Positions 11,206 to 24,719 of a stretch of 64,000 bases of DNA are shown here, one piece after another. The notes under the pieces were generated by a model. That model worked only from the letters and a program-made list of their open reading frames with translations, did not search any database and was not told where the DNA came from. How positions within the stretch are numbered: the stretch's first letter is position 1; each line of letters begins with the position of its first letter. Source of the DNA: Acanthococcus lagerstroemiae (lineage: Eukaryota > Arthropoda > Insecta > Hemiptera > Eriococcidae); NCBI GenBank assembly GCA_031841125.1, contig CM063114.1, positions 46,955,574 through 47,019,573 on the forward strand. The letters run 5' to 3'. The position numbers and the translations under genes are program-made.

Positions 11206-11726
11206 GCACTCAAAGAATAGAAACAAAGTTACGTATTACAGGAATTATTGCGAATGTAATTTGGATTAGAAAAAGATAATTCAAACTGTTTTTACAAAAT
11301 GTGGCCAGCTATATTAGAATTTTCAGTACGTCTATTTTTCCAAAACAGTTTTGTTAGTACTCTGCTTTAGTTTTGTTAGTACTCTGCTTTCAGTCTTTTT
11401 TGGGGAAGGATGATTTAAATTCGATTCTGACAAGAGTCAACTTTATATGCCCTAGGAGTTGAGTAAAAATCAATTTGTACAAGGAGTAGGTATCCCCTTC
11501 AAAATTCTAAATTGAATTTTGATTAGGTCACTCAGTATAATATACAACCAAAATGAGTGGAAAGAGGAAACGAAGAAAACTGATAGAAATAGTTTTTATG
11601 GAATATTGTTGAAAGGAGTCTCCTAACCAACAGATGAAAGAACCAATCCCCTACCCAGAGTAATGCCGGAATAAGACTTTTGAATCATCGTTTAGTTTCA
11701 TTATTCAATGAAGGATGGTACTCGTA
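11206..11726 (+). repeat. 521-base repeat, copy inside the left arm
   Basis: This copy is nearly identical to 6204-6727 outside the palindrome and to the reverse complement of 37784-38304 in the right arm. It contains no recognisable gene. A more diverged relative lies around 15840-16250. The family is therefore a repeated block of the arm's macro-structure. Confidence 0.85.
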
Positions 11727-11874
11727 GTTTAAGAGAACGAAGTAAAAAAATTGGAAGAGAAATAAGGGGAAAATGGAAGACAAGGTAGGTGGAAAAAAGC
11801 CCAAATTAAAAAATAAATAAAAATGAAAAACAGAACTGGAGATATACTGAAGACCGATAAAATTCACCGACTCA

Positions 11875-12134
11875 CTAAATCGAACCAATGAAAATCAAAA
11901 TTTTTACTCCACATACCGTTATCTAGCGGCCACTTTTAGGAAATTTGACAAATCCAAAACCTAAATCGAACCAATGAAAATCAAAACTTTTACTCCACAT
12001 ACCGTTATCTAGCGGCCACTTTTAGGAAATTTGACAAATCCAAAACCTAAATCGAACCAATGAAAATCAAAATTTTTACTCCACATACCGTTATCTAGCG
12101 ACCACTTTTAGGAAATTTGACAAATCCAAAACCT
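11875..12134 (+). repeat. Three tandem copies of an 86-base unit (left arm)
   Basis: The unit starts CTAAATCGAACCAATG at 11875, 11961 and 12047 and includes CATACCGTTATCTAGCG. The three copies are almost identical, with A/T and G/A changes. The third copy passes into an exon-like array unit (12135-12360). Confidence 0.9.
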
Positions 12135-12360
12135 GCTGGTATTCGGTGTCCGCACAGAGGAGCTTCCACGAATCAGCAGTCTAGTAGATCCTCGATGATA
12201 CGATCGTTCAATCAGGAACTGTAAAAGTAATTATGCAGTATTAAATTCGAGGGAATTCGAGAGAAAAAAATAAAACAGCTAATGAAAAAATTCTCTCACC
12301 TGTAAGGCAGTTGGGGTACGATCAAAGGTTCTAGTCTCCATTACATTCGTCATCGATCTG
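12135..12360 (-). repeat. Isolated unit of the exon-like array (left arm)
   Basis: This is the mirror of 37200-37379. On the minus strand it reads intron-like GGTGAGAGAATT..., then TTTTACAG, then a stretch like the exon-like unit (GAACGATCGTATCATCGAGG). It is separated from the main array by about 4 kb. Confidence 0.6.
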
Positions 12361-13130
12361 CACGCTCTTGTCGGACTCGTATTAAAAAAATAGCCAGCAT
12401 TAGCAAGTATTCACATTTTTCACATTAACAATAAAAAGTAATAATAAATTTGCAGAATACGAAAAAGTCTGACATCACTACTCCGAGTGGGGTTTTAAAA
12501 ACTATAATAGTCATATTAATATAATAGGGATGTAATACATTTGCAATAGCTCAGTGTTGTGAAACACTGACTGCTGTCGTTATTTAACCATCTTAATCAA
12601 GAATATTGATTATGACGTTGAAATGACTTGAAATAAGTGAAAAGAAAAAATGCCTCGCACTGATTATATCGAAATATACAGCGATGTGGGGAACTGAGAA
12701 AGAAAATTAGCAGCACAAAAACGAAAATTAGTAAGAAATAGAAGTGTGTCATTTCTGGCGGAAATTCATGAATCTAACGAAGAATTTAAAAATAAGACGA
12801 ATCTGGTCTCTACTACATGCATCTTCGAAAAAAAAATTAGTAACAATAGCCCAAGTTAAAATTGAAAATTACCAGAAAAATAACGCCTAATGTAACTTAA
12901 AAGTAAACGAAGCTGAATAGTAAAATTACGGTAACCTAAATTTAAACGCAGTTCTAATGGAGCTCCTGGGGCTCGGCTGGAGAACAAAAGTGGCTCATCA
13001 TGGGCTCAAATTTTTGTACTCACCATTCCCAAGAAATTATCGTGACTTAGAAACTCTCCATAATATTTTTACCGGCACGAGAAGGAATACCGAGATTGTA
13101 TCACGAGAAGGATAATAAGGAGCAGAGATC
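12361..13130. other. Left-arm spacer between array unit and minisatellite
   Basis: This is AT-rich and without a recognisable gene. It is single copy apart from its mirror at 36430-37180. Confidence 0.5.
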
Positions 13131-13139
13131 GGATCACGA

Positions 13140-13900
13140 CTGGAATCATCCTATGAGACTTTCTGCCAGTAGCTTGTTGGAATCATCCAATACAGGACTT
13201 TTAACCAACAGAGGTTGCTACTGGAATCGTCCCAGGACTTTCCACCAGTATGAGACTTTCCGCCAGTAGCTTGCTGGAATCATCCCATTACAGGACTTTC
13301 AACCAGCAATTATTGCCACTGGCACCAGTAGCTTGTTGAAAATCATCCCATTACAGGACTCTTACCAACAGTTGTCGCTACTGGAATCATCTCAGGACGC
13401 AAGATTCTTAGGAACAGAACAGATTAGATCGTGACCGGTATCATCCAATAACAGTTTAACCCAAATCAACCCCCAAATAACCCCGATGCTGTTCATCATT
13501 TTTAGGCCTTTTCACCCAGAAACGCCCCCCAGAAGCTGTTGATCAGTTTCAGGCAGTCTCAGTTCTTTTGACGATACTTGTACAGACACAAAAAGGAATA
13601 AGATATAAAGGAATAGAGGGATCGTAACCAATAGAGGGATCATAACCTGGAATCGTCCTTGAGACTTTCTGCCAGTAGCTTGTTGGAATCATCCAATTAC
13701 AGGACTTTCAACCAACAGTGGTTGCTACTGGAATCGTCCCAGGACTTTCAACCAGTAAGAGACTTTCCGCCAGTAACTTGCTGGAATCATCCCATTACAG
13801 GACTTTCAACCAGCAATTATTGTTACTGGCACCACCACCAGTTGTCGCTACTGGAATCATCTCAGGACCCAGGATTCTTAGGAACAGGAGAGGATTGTGA
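13140..13900 (-). repeat. Minisatellite block with about 60- to 100-base units (left arm)
   Basis: Two groups (13140-13425 and 13640-13900) repeat combinations of GACTTTC(T/C)GCCAGTA, GCTTG(T/C)TGGAATCATCC and ACAGGACTTTCAACCA. The two groups also look like copies of one another, separated by about 200 bases of non-repeat sequence. Short open frames here reflect the repetition rather than coding. Confidence 0.75.
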
Positions 13901-14099
13901 CCGGTACCTCCTATAACAGTTTGACCAGGGCCATAGAGAGAAAATTGGGGCCCGGGGAAATTCTTTATGGGGCTCGGTTGGAAAATTACTATATCAGAAC
14001 AATATCACTTATCACTCGTCAGCAAGCTATTCCCTCCCCTCTCATCAGGCCCGAGTTTTACTCAAGAGTCTGGAGCCTTAAAACACAGCAGAGTGGCTC

Positions 14100-14795
14100 A
14101 GGAACATTAGTAGATCTTTAAAGATACGATTCGTCAGGTAATTTGATAGTATCAAAATTCGAAAAAAGAGAGAGAAATACAGAAGCTAAGATAATGAAAA
14201 AGTCAATTCTAAAGATTAGTTCTATCGCTTGTAAGGGAACGAGGGTATAAATCAAAAATAATCATCATCTGAGGGGTGAGGATAAAGCCAAACAGTTTTT
14301 CGGTATAGAAGTGGAATTCTAGCATGTGACTTCCTCTAGTGGCACCCAATTGGAGTTTCGAAATCAAATCTTGGAATACAAAGGTATCAACCTCCTTACT
14401 GACTTCACTGGGGTTTACATCTAAAAAATCGGATCCAGTACTTGACCTTGGAACTCTATAAATCGTGAACCATCTCAAAAAAATCACAAATTACTTACTA
14501 AAAATTGGACGAAGATAAAATTTTCAATTTCATTTTTTTCGCAACACTAGTCTCAAATTGTTCTTTTTGGGGGACCCCCCCCCCAATGAATCAATGTTAC
14601 ATGGAAAGTATATCTTTTGTAGGCAAACTTTTGTACCCAAATATTCTGAGTGTCATTACCAGCAAAGAAAAGTTGAAAATATCAAACTTGCTTGTTACAT
14701 AAAAGTAGAAGAGGACCATGGCATGTGCTCCCTTCATCCAAGAAAGCTGAAATTTTCAGACGGGCTTTTAGAATTCGACATAGCGTAATTTTTGG
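14100..14795. other. Left-arm block with a diverged duplicate near 10050-11160
   Basis: Mirrored features (the CTTTATGTAACAA segment, a C/G run, AAACTGTTTGGCTTTATCC) recur in a diverged block of the same arm. No gene was recognised. The poly-C run at about 14575-14584 is adjacent to GGGGGA. Confidence 0.5.
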
Positions 14796-15612
14796 AGTCA
14801 TGGCTGCGGTGCGGGCAATGGACAATAGACAAAAGCAGTGCGGGCAATGGACAACAACAAATGACAAAACGAGCTGTGTGGGCATGGACGACAAAACGAG
14901 TGGTGTGGGTGACAAAAACGAGCGGTGCGGGCGACGGCCGACGAAACGAGCGGTGCGGGCGACGGACGACGAAGCTGGCGACAGACAATAGACAAAACAA
15001 GCAGTGCGGGCAATGGACAACAACAAACGACAAAACGAGCTGTGTGGGCATGGACGATGAAACGAGTGGTGTGGGTGACAAGACAACAAAACGAGCTGTG
15101 CGGGTGACAAGACAAGAAAACGAGCTGTGCGGGCGACGGACGACGAAACGAGCGGTGTGGGTGGTGGATGACGAAACGAGCAGTGTAGGTGGTGGATGAC
15201 GAAACAAGCGGTGCAGGCGACGGACAATAAAACGAGCGGTGCGGGCGACGGATGATATAACAAGCGACGGACGATAAAACGAGCGGCGTGGGCGACGGAC
15301 GATAAAACGAGCGGCGTGGGCGACGGACGATAAAACGAGCGGCGTGGGCGACGGACGATAAAACGAGCGGCGTGGGCGACGGACGATAAAACGAGCGGCG
15401 TGGGCGACGGACGATAAAACGAGCGGCGTGGGCGACGGACGATAAAACGAGTGGTTTGGACAGCAGATGATGTAACGAGCAATGTGGGTGACAGACAATG
15501 AAACAAGTGGCTTGGACGGTTCGGGTGGCAGACGACAAAACAATTGGTGCGGGTAACAGACAACAAAACGAGCAGTGCGGGCGACAGGCAACACGACGCC
15601 ACAACGAGTGGC
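14796..15612 (-). repeat. 28-base minisatellite with degenerate flanks (left arm)
   Basis: Six perfect 28-base units (CGACGGACGATAAAACGAGC followed by GGCGTGGG) run from 15265 to 15432. Degenerate versions extend over 14796-15612. Because 28 is not a multiple of 3, all three minus-strand frames stay open for about 290-310 codons and encode the same 28-residue period in shifted registers. The long open frames are thus a by-product of the repeat. A translated low-complexity protein cannot be ruled out. Confidence 0.85.
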
Positions 15613-16289
15613 TCAGACAATGGAAAGAGTGGCGTGGACGAAGGGAGAACATTTCAAAACTCTTCAAGCATTTTTCAAAAACTCAGGTCGAGTAATTTTG
15701 ACTTGAACAGATTCAGAGAGAGACGAACTTTGCTTCAAACTTCTGTCACAAAATGCGCTTGACAATATTAAAATTTCATCGCGTCTGTTCTTTAAAGATA
15801 TTCTTGAACGCAGTGGGGAATTGTCTGATTATTCAGGATTCCATTTTTGTGGAAGGATGATTTAAATTCCAATTCTGATGAGAAAAGAGTCAACTTTATA
15901 ATGCCGTAGAAGTTGAGGAAAAGTCAATTTCTGAGTATCCTGTTCGAAGTTATAAAAAAAAAATTGCGGATCTCTAAATTGAATTCTGATATGGCGTTCA
16001 GTATAATCTACAGATGGAATGAAGGATGCTGATTAAAGGGGGGGGGGGAAATTGAAGAGAAAAAAAAAAGAAGGAAAACATGGAAATAATGGCTGATCAA
16101 ATAAAGTGATGTTTATGGTGGGAAGAAGCCCAAGTTCCTACAAGCGAAAACATGGAAAAACAGAGCTGGAGTGTGGCCAATACCTTCTGTAACGATACAA
16201 CTTACGTATTCCCTAATAAATTGAACCTATGAAAATCAAAATTTTTACACCTCACGTCTTTATATTCAGCGGCGAATTTTGGGAAACTC
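15613..16289. other. Left-arm 3'-type block, diverged relative of the 521-base repeat
   Basis: Shared segments with 11400-11880 include GGAAGGATGATTTAAATTC, AGTCAACTTTATA and ATTGAATT(T/C)TGAT. The match shows an old duplication in which an array is followed by this block. No gene was recognised. Confidence 0.6.
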
Positions 16290-19200
16290 GATAGATCCAA
16301 AACTTCCACGGAGAATATCCAAAATCTGGCTGGTACTCCGTAAAGCATTTCCACAGATCAGCGGTCTAGTAGATCCTCGATGACATGTGATCGTTCAATC
16401 AAAAGCTAAAAAGATAATTTTGCTGTATCAATTCAGAAAATGAAAAGAAAGTGAATTATTCCGATTTAAAGACGGGTTAGGTAAGACAGTATACAAATCT
16501 TACAAATCCATGAAAATCAAGATTACATCACATACCCGTGATTCTATGCAATGCGTTTCCACGAAACAACGGGGCGGGCCTAGTAGATCCTCTCCGATAC
16601 GATCGTTCATTCAGAAGCTGTAAAAATAGTTTTGCAATATCACAATCCGAGGAGAAAATACGAAAGCTAATGAAAATGAAAAAATGAATTCTCTCACCTA
16701 TAGAATTTTCATGGAGAGAATCCAAAACTGCTGGGTGTGCGTCGAAGAAGCGTTTTCATGAAGCAATGGCCGCCTAGAAGATACAGTCGTTCAGTCAGAA
16801 GCTGTAAAAATTTTTTTAGTATCACGATTCGGGGCCTACTTTCATACCTAGTGACAAATTTGGAGAAATTCGACAGATCCAAAAATTCCATGAAGAAAAT
16901 TCAAAATCTGCTGGCACTCGGTGTTTGCACAGAAGAGCTTCCACGAATCAGTGGTCTAGTAGATCCTCGATGATACGGTCATTCGAAGCTGTAACAATAA
17001 TTTGCGGTATCACAATTCGCGGGAAAAATACGAAAGCGAATGAAAAGGAGAAAATTCCGAAATTCTGGTAAGCAAGAGCCAGGTCTAGTAGAGTCTCGAA
17101 GAAATACGAATGCTAATGAAAAACTGAATTCTCTCAGCCGCAAGACAGCGAAATTTTTACATCACATGTTTTCATATCTAGTGACGAATTTGGGGAAACT
17201 TAGCAGATCCAAAACTGCTACAGAAAAAAACCAAAACCTGCTGGTATTCGGTGTTTGGATGGAAGGGCGTCCAGGAATCAGCGGTCTAGTAGATCTTCGA
17301 TGATACGATCGTTCAATCAGAAACTAAATTATTACCAAAATTCGAGAGAAAGAAAAGCAAATTAAACATGAAGTGACTTGAGACGAGAGACAAATCTTAC
17401 AAACTCAAAAATGAATTCTCTCACCTATAAGATTCTCAGGGGAAAATCCAATACCACTAAAACTGCTGGTGTTCGGTGTGTGCGTTGAAGCAGTCTATTC
17501 ATGAAGCAATGGCCGGCTCTAGTAGAACTTCGAAGATACGACCGTTCAGTCAGAAGCTGTCAAAACCCGACAGATCCACAACTTCCACGAAGAAAATCCA
17601 AAATCTCCTGGTACTCTGTGTTTGCATAAGAGGGCTTCCACGAATCAGCAGAAAGGGTCGTTCGAAGCTGTAAAAATAATTTTGTAGTAGGGGGATACGG
17701 AAACGAATGAAAAAGTGAATTTTCTCAGTTGTAGAATTTTCATGGAGAAAATTCCAAAATGTTGCGGTGTTCGGTATTTGCGTCGAAGAAGCGTTTTCCT
17801 AAAGCAAGAGCCAGGTCTAGCCGATCCTCGAAGATACAATCGTTCAGTCAGAAGCAGTAAAAATAATTTTTTAGTATTCTAATTCGGGGAAGAAATAGGA
17901 AAGCTAATGAAAAACTGAATTCTCTCACCCGCAAGACAGCGAAATTTTTACATCACATGTTATCATATCCAGCGACGAATTTGGGAAAACTCACTGCCAC
18001 TGAGAAAAACCGGAATCTGCTGGTATTCGGTGTTTGAATAAAAGGGCGTCTACGAATCAGCTGTCTAGTAGAGACAGATCTTCGATGACCGGATCGTTCA
18101 ATCAGAAACTAAATTATAATTACCAAAATTCGAAAAGAAAAAAATAAATTAAACGTGAAGGAAATTAGACGAGAGACAAATCTTACAAACTCATCAAAAT
18201 TGAAATTATTACATCACATACCGTTATTGAAGGTACGGATTTGGAATTTTCGATCGATCCAGAATTTTCACCCAGATAAAATCAGCGTTAGTAGATCCTC
18301 TACGATACGGTCGTTCATTCAGAAGCTGTAAAAATAGTTTTGCAGTATCACGATTCGGGGATAAAATACGAAAGCTAATGAAAAATGAAAAATTCTCGCC
18401 TAGAGGATTTTCATGGAGAGAATCCAGAACTGCTGAAACTGCTTGGTGTTCGGTGTGTGCGTCGAAGAAGCGTTTTCATGAAGCAATGGCCGGGTCTAGT
18501 AGATCCTAGAAGATACAGTCGTTCAGTCAGAAGCTGTAAAAAGTTTCTTAGTATCACAATTCGGGGGCATACTTTCATACCTAGCGACAAATTTGTGGAA
18601 ATTCGACAGATCCAAAACTTCCTTAAGAAAATCCAAAATCTGCTGGCACTCGGTGTTTGCATAGAAGAGCTTCCACGAATCAGTGGTCTAGTAGATCCTC
18701 GATGATACGGTCATTCGAAGCTGTAAAAATAATTTGTGGTATCACAATTCGCGGGAAAAATACGAAAGCGAATGAAAAGGAGAAAATTCCGAAATTCTGG
18801 TATGCAAGAGCCAGGTCTAGTAGAACCTCGAAGATACGATCGTTCAATTGTTGTAAAAATAATTTTGCAGTATCATAATTCGGGGAAGAAATGCGAATGC
18901 TAATGAAATACTGAATTCTCTTACCCGCAAGACAGCAAAATTTTTACAGGGCAGGTCTAGTAGATTCCTAAAGATACGATCGTTCGGTGAGAAGTATCAG
19001 AATTCGGGAACATATTCATACCTAGCGACAAATTTCGAAGAAATTCGACAGATCCAGAACTTCCACGAAGAAAATCCAAAATCTCCTGGTACTCTGTGTT
19101 TACGTAGAAGGGCTTCCACGAATCAGCAGTCTAGTAGATCCTCCATGATACGATCGTTCGAAGCTGTAAAAATAATTTTGCGGTATCACAATTTGCGGGG

Positions 19201-21320
19201 AAAATACGAAAGCGAATGAAAAATGAATTTTCTCCCCTGTAGAATTTTCATGGAGAAAATTCCGTCTAGCAGATCCTCGAGGATACGATCGTTCGGTGAG
19301 AAGCTGTAAAAATTTCAGTATCAGAATTCGGAAACCTATACATTCATACCTAGCGACCAATTTCGGGAAATTCGACAGATCCAAAACTTCCGCGAAGAAA
19401 ATCCAAAATCTCCTGGTACTCTGTGTTTGCCTAGAAGGGCTACCACGAATCAGCAGTCATGATACGATCGTTCGAAGCTGTAAAAATAATTTTCCGGTAT
19501 CACAATTCGGGGAAAAAATACAAAAGCGAATGAAAAAATGAATTCTCTCACCTGTAAAGCGTTTTCCTGAAGCAAGAGCCAAGTCTAGCAGATGCTCAAG
19601 GATACGATTGTTCAATCAGAAGCTGTAAAAATAATGTATCATAATTCGGGGAAGAAATACGAAAGCGAATGAAAAACTGAATTCTCTCACCTGTAAGGCA
19701 ACAAGGTTTGTATACCACATATTTTCATATCCAGAGACGATTCTGAATAATTGCGCAGTATCACAGTTTGGGGAAAAATATTTGTACTCCACAACGACAA
19801 ATTTCGGGAACCGGACTGATCCAAAACTTTCACGGAGAAAATCCGAAATCTATTCAATCAAAAGATGAAAATTATTTCGCTGTACCAAAATTTGAAGAAA
19901 AGAATATAACCAATTAAACATGAATGGAATTAATTCGATCTAAAAAAGGTTAGGTGAGACTTGGAGACAAATTTTACAAACTCTATCAAAATTGAAATAG
20001 TTACATCACATACCGTCATTGAAGATACGATGGATTTGGAAATTTCGATCACCCAGATAAAAATCAGCGTTTCTACGAAGCAAGGGCCAGGTCTAGTAGA
20101 TCCTCCGATCGTTCATTCAGAAGCTGGAAAGATAATTTTGCAGTATCCCAACCCGGGGAGAACATGCGAAAGCGAATGAAAAAAACGAATTCTCACAGAA
20201 AGAATTTTTATGGAGAAAATCCAAAACTGCTGGTGTTCGGTGTGTGCGTCGTAGAAGCGTTTTCATGAAGCAATGGCCGGGTCTCGGAGATCCTCAATGA
20301 TACGATCGTTCAGTGAGAAGCTGTAAAAATTTTTCAGTATCAGAATTCGGAAACCTATACATTCATACCTAGCGACAAATTTCGGGAAATTCGACAGATC
20401 CAGAACTTCCACAAAGAAAATCTAAAATCTCCTAGTACTCTGTGTTTGCGTAGAAGGGCTTCCAGGAATCAGCAGTCTAGTAGAGATCCTCCTTGATACG
20501 ATCGTTCGAAGCTGTAAAAATGTATCACAATTCGGAATGTAAAAATGAATTTTCTTCCCTATAAAATTTTCATGGAGAAAATTCCAAAATGCCAGTGCTC
20601 CGTGTTTGCGTCGAAGAAGCGTTTTTCTGAAGCAAGAGCCAGGTCTAGCAGATACGATCGTTCAATCAGAAGCTGTAAAAATTATTTTGCAGTATTATAA
20701 TTCGGGGAAGAAATACGTAAGTTAAGGAAAAACTGAATTCTCTCACCTGTAAGGAAGCAAAATTTTTACACCACATGTTTTCATGACGAATTTGGGGAAA
20801 CTCCATAGATCCAAAACTTCTACAGAGAAAAAAAGGGTGTCCACGAATCAGCGTCTGTTCAATCAGAAATTGTAAAAGTAATTGCGCAGTATCACAGTTT
20901 GTGGGAAAAATACAAGAGCTACGTAATGAAAGAATGAATTCTCTCTCCTAATTGGCAGCAAAATTATTACTCCACATACAAGTTTATATCCAGCGACGAA
21001 TTTCGGGAATTCGATCTAAAAGGGGTTAGGTAAGACGAGAGAAATCTTACAAATTTATCAAAATTAAAATTATTGCATCACATACTGTTATTTGAGGTAC
21101 GATGGATTTGGAAATTTCGATAGATCCAGTATTTTCACCGAGATAAAATCAGCGTTTCCACGAAGCAACGGCCAGGTCTAGTAGATCCTCTAAGACTTGA
21201 TCGTTCATTCAGAAGCTGTAAAAATAATTTTGCAGTGTCAAAATTCGGAGAAGAAATACGAAAACTAATGAAAAAATATTTTCTCACCTGTAAAAGGCAG
21301 CAGGGGTCTGAATCAACACT
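16290..21320 (-). repeat. Array of more than 20 exon-like units (left arm)
   Basis: This is the mirror of 28130-33240 and reads on the minus strand. Units repeat every 130-400 bases and contain GAACGATCGTATC, GAGGATCTACTAGACC and TTCGTGGAA. They are separated by stretches with a conserved CTGTAAAAAT (splice-acceptor-like TTTTTACAG on the minus strand) and CTCTCACCT (donor-like AGGTGAGAG). Units fall into two length types. The best frame is interrupted in most units, so coding is uncertain. Confidence 0.7.
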
Positions 21321-21839
21321 CACTCATCCGTGACCATTCGTGTCTCTGTCCCTTGCCACGTTCCCAGAATGCTTCTGTTGGATGAAATCTGTTATATTAA
21401 AAAATTTAATAAGAACATACTCAACCGTGACCATTCATGTTTGTTCCTTGCCACTTTCTCGTAATGTTTATTTTTCATGAGATCATCTTTTATTCCATCC
21501 ATCCATCTTAATTCCTATCTTCTGTTCGTTCCCCTGCCAGTTACGTAGGTACCGATTTTTGATTTTTGCAGCGATTTATTGCTCATCTGTTAGTAGGGTA
21601 GTCTTGCTACATGGAAGGTGATCGATTGTTGAATAACATTCTTTAAATTCTGCAACTTGAAAATTTTAAGATAACTGACAACTGTGACTAATTCGTGTCT
21701 GTCCCTTTCCACTCTCTAGTCATGCTTCTGTAACAAAATCATGTATACGGAAAAACTTGACTATACGTAATAACAGTTAAATAACAAGCAAAATGAAGCA
21801 TGACCACTAATCACACGCAACAAACGTGCAAAAATATGA
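21321..21839. other. Left-arm spacer between the two arrays
   Basis: Two or three weak repeats of a GTGACCATTCGTGTCTCTGTCCCTTGCCAC-like segment (about 21340, 21425, 21690) are visible. No gene was recognised. Confidence 0.5.
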
Positions 21840-24250
21840 CGATCAATCAAAGTAATCAACCAAATATAACATCTGTCACATGACAGGCAACAATCAGTCA
21901 TATTTCAGTAGCGAAATTAAACATGCAGAATTGATATATGACTCACTGTACGGATGCAAAATAAAAACTCCATCACGACTTGGCGAATCCAAGTATCCAA
22001 TCCAAAATTCGCACGACGTGATCAGATCCGAAATTCTTAAAATTGAACGATGGAGGCAGATCATCAGCAGGAACCACATGCAGCAAACGCAGCAAACATT
22101 CAAAAATATGACGAACAAAATATAATAGTCAATTGACAGGCCCAGTACTCGACATGCAGCAAACATGCTAAAATATGACAATCAAATATATATATAAAGT
22201 CTGCGATATTTCCTTAGCCGCATCAAACAGATGCAAGTCAGTCGGCCGATTAAGCGAATTCTCATTCCCCCAATATTTTTCTCCCAGATATTGAATCTAC
22301 GGAAATGGCCCATCGTCGCTGACCACATGCAGCAAACATGCAAAAATACGACGATTAATCAAATATGTAATCAACCAAATGTAACAAGTCAAGTGATAGG
22401 CAACAAGCAATCAATTAAATAGTGAACTTAAACACGCAAAATAGATAGGACTCACTGTACAGGTGCAAAATGGAAACTCCATCTGACTTAACGAATCCAA
22501 AATCCAATCCAAAATGCACACAACTTGATCGGATCCGAAATTCTTGAACTAGAACGTTAGAGAGAGAGAGCATGACCAGTAAACATTCAAAAATATGACA
22601 AAATATAACAATCAAAGAACACACCCAGTAACCACATGCAGCAAACATGCAAAAATATGACAATCGAATATACTAATCAACAAAATATAACAGTTAAATG
22701 TGATAGGCTACATGTAATCATTTGGATAGCAAACTTGGGACATGCAAAATTAATATAACTCACTGTACACGTGCAAAATCAAAACTATTACAAATTGGCG
22801 AAACCAAGCATCCAATCCGAAATGCAGGCAGATTATAACTTGGAACCACATACAGCAAACATCCTATAACAAACGACAGACCCAGTTACCACATGCAGCA
22901 AACATGCATGCAAAAATTTGACGATCAGTCAAATGTGTAATCAACCAAATATAAGAGAAATGACAGGCAACAAACAATCATATGAATAGCGAAATTAAAC
23001 ATGCAAAATTAACAAGACTTAGTATACAGGTGCAAATTCAAAACTTCATCACAACTTCCAATCCAAAATGCACACACGACTTAATCGGATCCAAAATTCT
23101 CGAACTTGAACAGTGGAAGCAAAGCATTACCAGATTCAAAAATATGACGAACAAAATATGACAATCAAATTACAGGCCCAGTAACCACATGCAGCAAACA
23201 TGCAAAAATACGACGATCAGTCAAATATAGTCAAATAACAGGCAACAAGCGATTATTTGGATAGCGAAATTAAAAATGCAAAACTAATATAACTTATTGT
23301 ACGGGTGCAAAATCAAAACTCAATCGCAACTGGACAAATCTAAGCATCCAATCCTAAATGCACACGACTTGATCAGACGCCAAATTCTCAAGCTCGAACA
23401 ATGGAGGCAAAAAGCATGACCAGGAATCACATGCAGCAAACATTAAAAAATATGACAAACAAAATATAACAGACAAATTGGCAGGTTCAGTTACCACATG
23501 CAGCATAAATTCGAAAATATGACAATCAGTAGGCTGTGTAATCAACCAAATATAATGGTCAAATGATAGACAACAAGCAGTTACTTGGATAGCGAAATTA
23601 AACATGCAAAATTAACATGACTTACTATACGGGGGCAAAATCAAAACTCCATCACGACTTAACAAATCCAAGCATCCAATCTAAAATGCACACAACTTGA
23701 TTGGATCTGAAATTCTTGAACTTGAACAATGTAAGCCAAGTATGACCAGTAACCCCACATGCAGCAAACATTAAAAAATATGACAAAAATGCACATGACT
23801 TTATCGGATCCGAAATTCTTGAACTTGAATAATGGAAGCAAAACATGACCAGTAACCACATGCAGCAAACATGCAAAAATATGATAATCAGTCAAATATG
23901 TAATCAACCGAATAGAATAGTCAAATGACAGGCAACAGCAATCATTTACATAGCGAAATTAAACATGCAGACTTACTGTACAGGTGCAAAATCAAAACTC
24001 CATCACGACTGGACGAATCCAAGGAATCCAAGCATCCAATCCAAAGTGCACACAATTTGATTGGAACTGAAATTCTTGAGCTTGAACGTAGGAGGCAAAG
24101 CATGACCATTAACCACATGCAGCAAACATTCGAAAATATGATAAAATATAACAGTCAAATTGGCAGGCCCAGTAACAACATGCAGCAAACATGCAAAAAT
24201 ATGAGGATCAATCAATTATGTAATCAACCAAATGTAACAGTCAAATGACA
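21840..24250 (-). repeat. Array of about 300-base units (left arm)
   Basis: This is the mirror of 25180-27600. Units share CATGCAGCAAACATGCAAAA, CAATCATTTGGATAGCGAA and GGATCCGAAATTCTTGAAC. On the minus strand a GTAAGT/GTGAGT-like site follows a TTTTGCACCTGTACA segment. Eight or so units can be counted. Confidence 0.8.
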
Positions 24251-24707
24251 GGCAACAAGCAATTATTTGAATAACGAACTTGGACGTGACATAACATAAC
24301 TCCCTGTACTGGTGCGACTTGGCGAACCCAAACACCTAATCTAATGTGCAGACGACTGAATCGGATCCGAAATATTTCAGACATTTTCAAGGAGAGATAC
24401 TTCGTGCTAATGATTTCTAAATAGAACTGATGCCAACCAAATTTGAAATCTCTAGTGTAACCGAGCCCAAAAATGTACGTCGACTTTAATTGGCTTTGAA
24501 TACGGAGTGGGACAATGGGATAACAGCCGTCCAACCAGAGACGTGTGCATTGTAAACAAAATTCACTCGATTGGACGCGTATATTGTAAATAAAATTCCC
24601 CAAATTTGTAAAGCGGCAGGTATAAGGGCGGCGAAAACAATCGACTCAGTGTTGATAGTGAAAGGACCAGTTAATGGGAGGGGGCGACCGCATGACAAAG
24701 CTGAAAA
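24251..24707 (-). repeat. Terminal block next to the symmetry centre (left arm)
   Basis: The minus strand contains an open frame of 120 codons (24241-24603) whose mirror in the right arm (24831-25193) differs by one residue. The end of that frame resembles the exon-like part of the adjacent array (FRIRFSRLH... against FRIRSSRVH...). No known domain was recognised. Between about 24617 and 24665 this block is much less like its mirror than the rest of the arm. Confidence 0.6.
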
Positions 24708-24719
24708 TTAGTTGACTTG
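24708..24719. other. 12-base spacer at the centre of symmetry
   Basis: GACAAAGCTGAAAA ends at 24707 and its exact reverse complement starts at 24720, leaving TTAGTTGACTTG unpaired. Such a short spacer in an 18-kb-arm palindrome would allow hairpin or cruciform formation. Confidence 0.95.

Larger units (their letters stand above)
6723..24707 (+). repeat. Left arm of the palindrome
   Basis: The left arm is 17985 bases long. Its content is the reverse of the right arm, so gene-like or splice-like signals read on the minus strand here. Compared with the right arm it has about 20 extra bases near 7607-7627, a longer GGAA microsatellite at 10503-10553, and an extra 9-base AGCAAACGC-type duplication near 22081. 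It lacks about 35 bases found near 41521-41555 in the right arm. Confidence 0.95.

Noticed and set aside
14682..15667. Three long minus-strand ORFs of about 290-310 codons (and their mirrors at 33811-34795) as protein genes
   Set aside because: They overlap in three frames over a 28-base repeat and encode the same cycle of residues. The openness follows from the repeat, and the joins differ between arms because of indels.
21840..24250. CRISPR-like array because of regularly repeated CATGCAGCAAACATGCAAAA words
   Set aside because: Unit length is about 300 bases with diverged repeats and no unique spacers of constant size. The context is eukaryotic with transposons.
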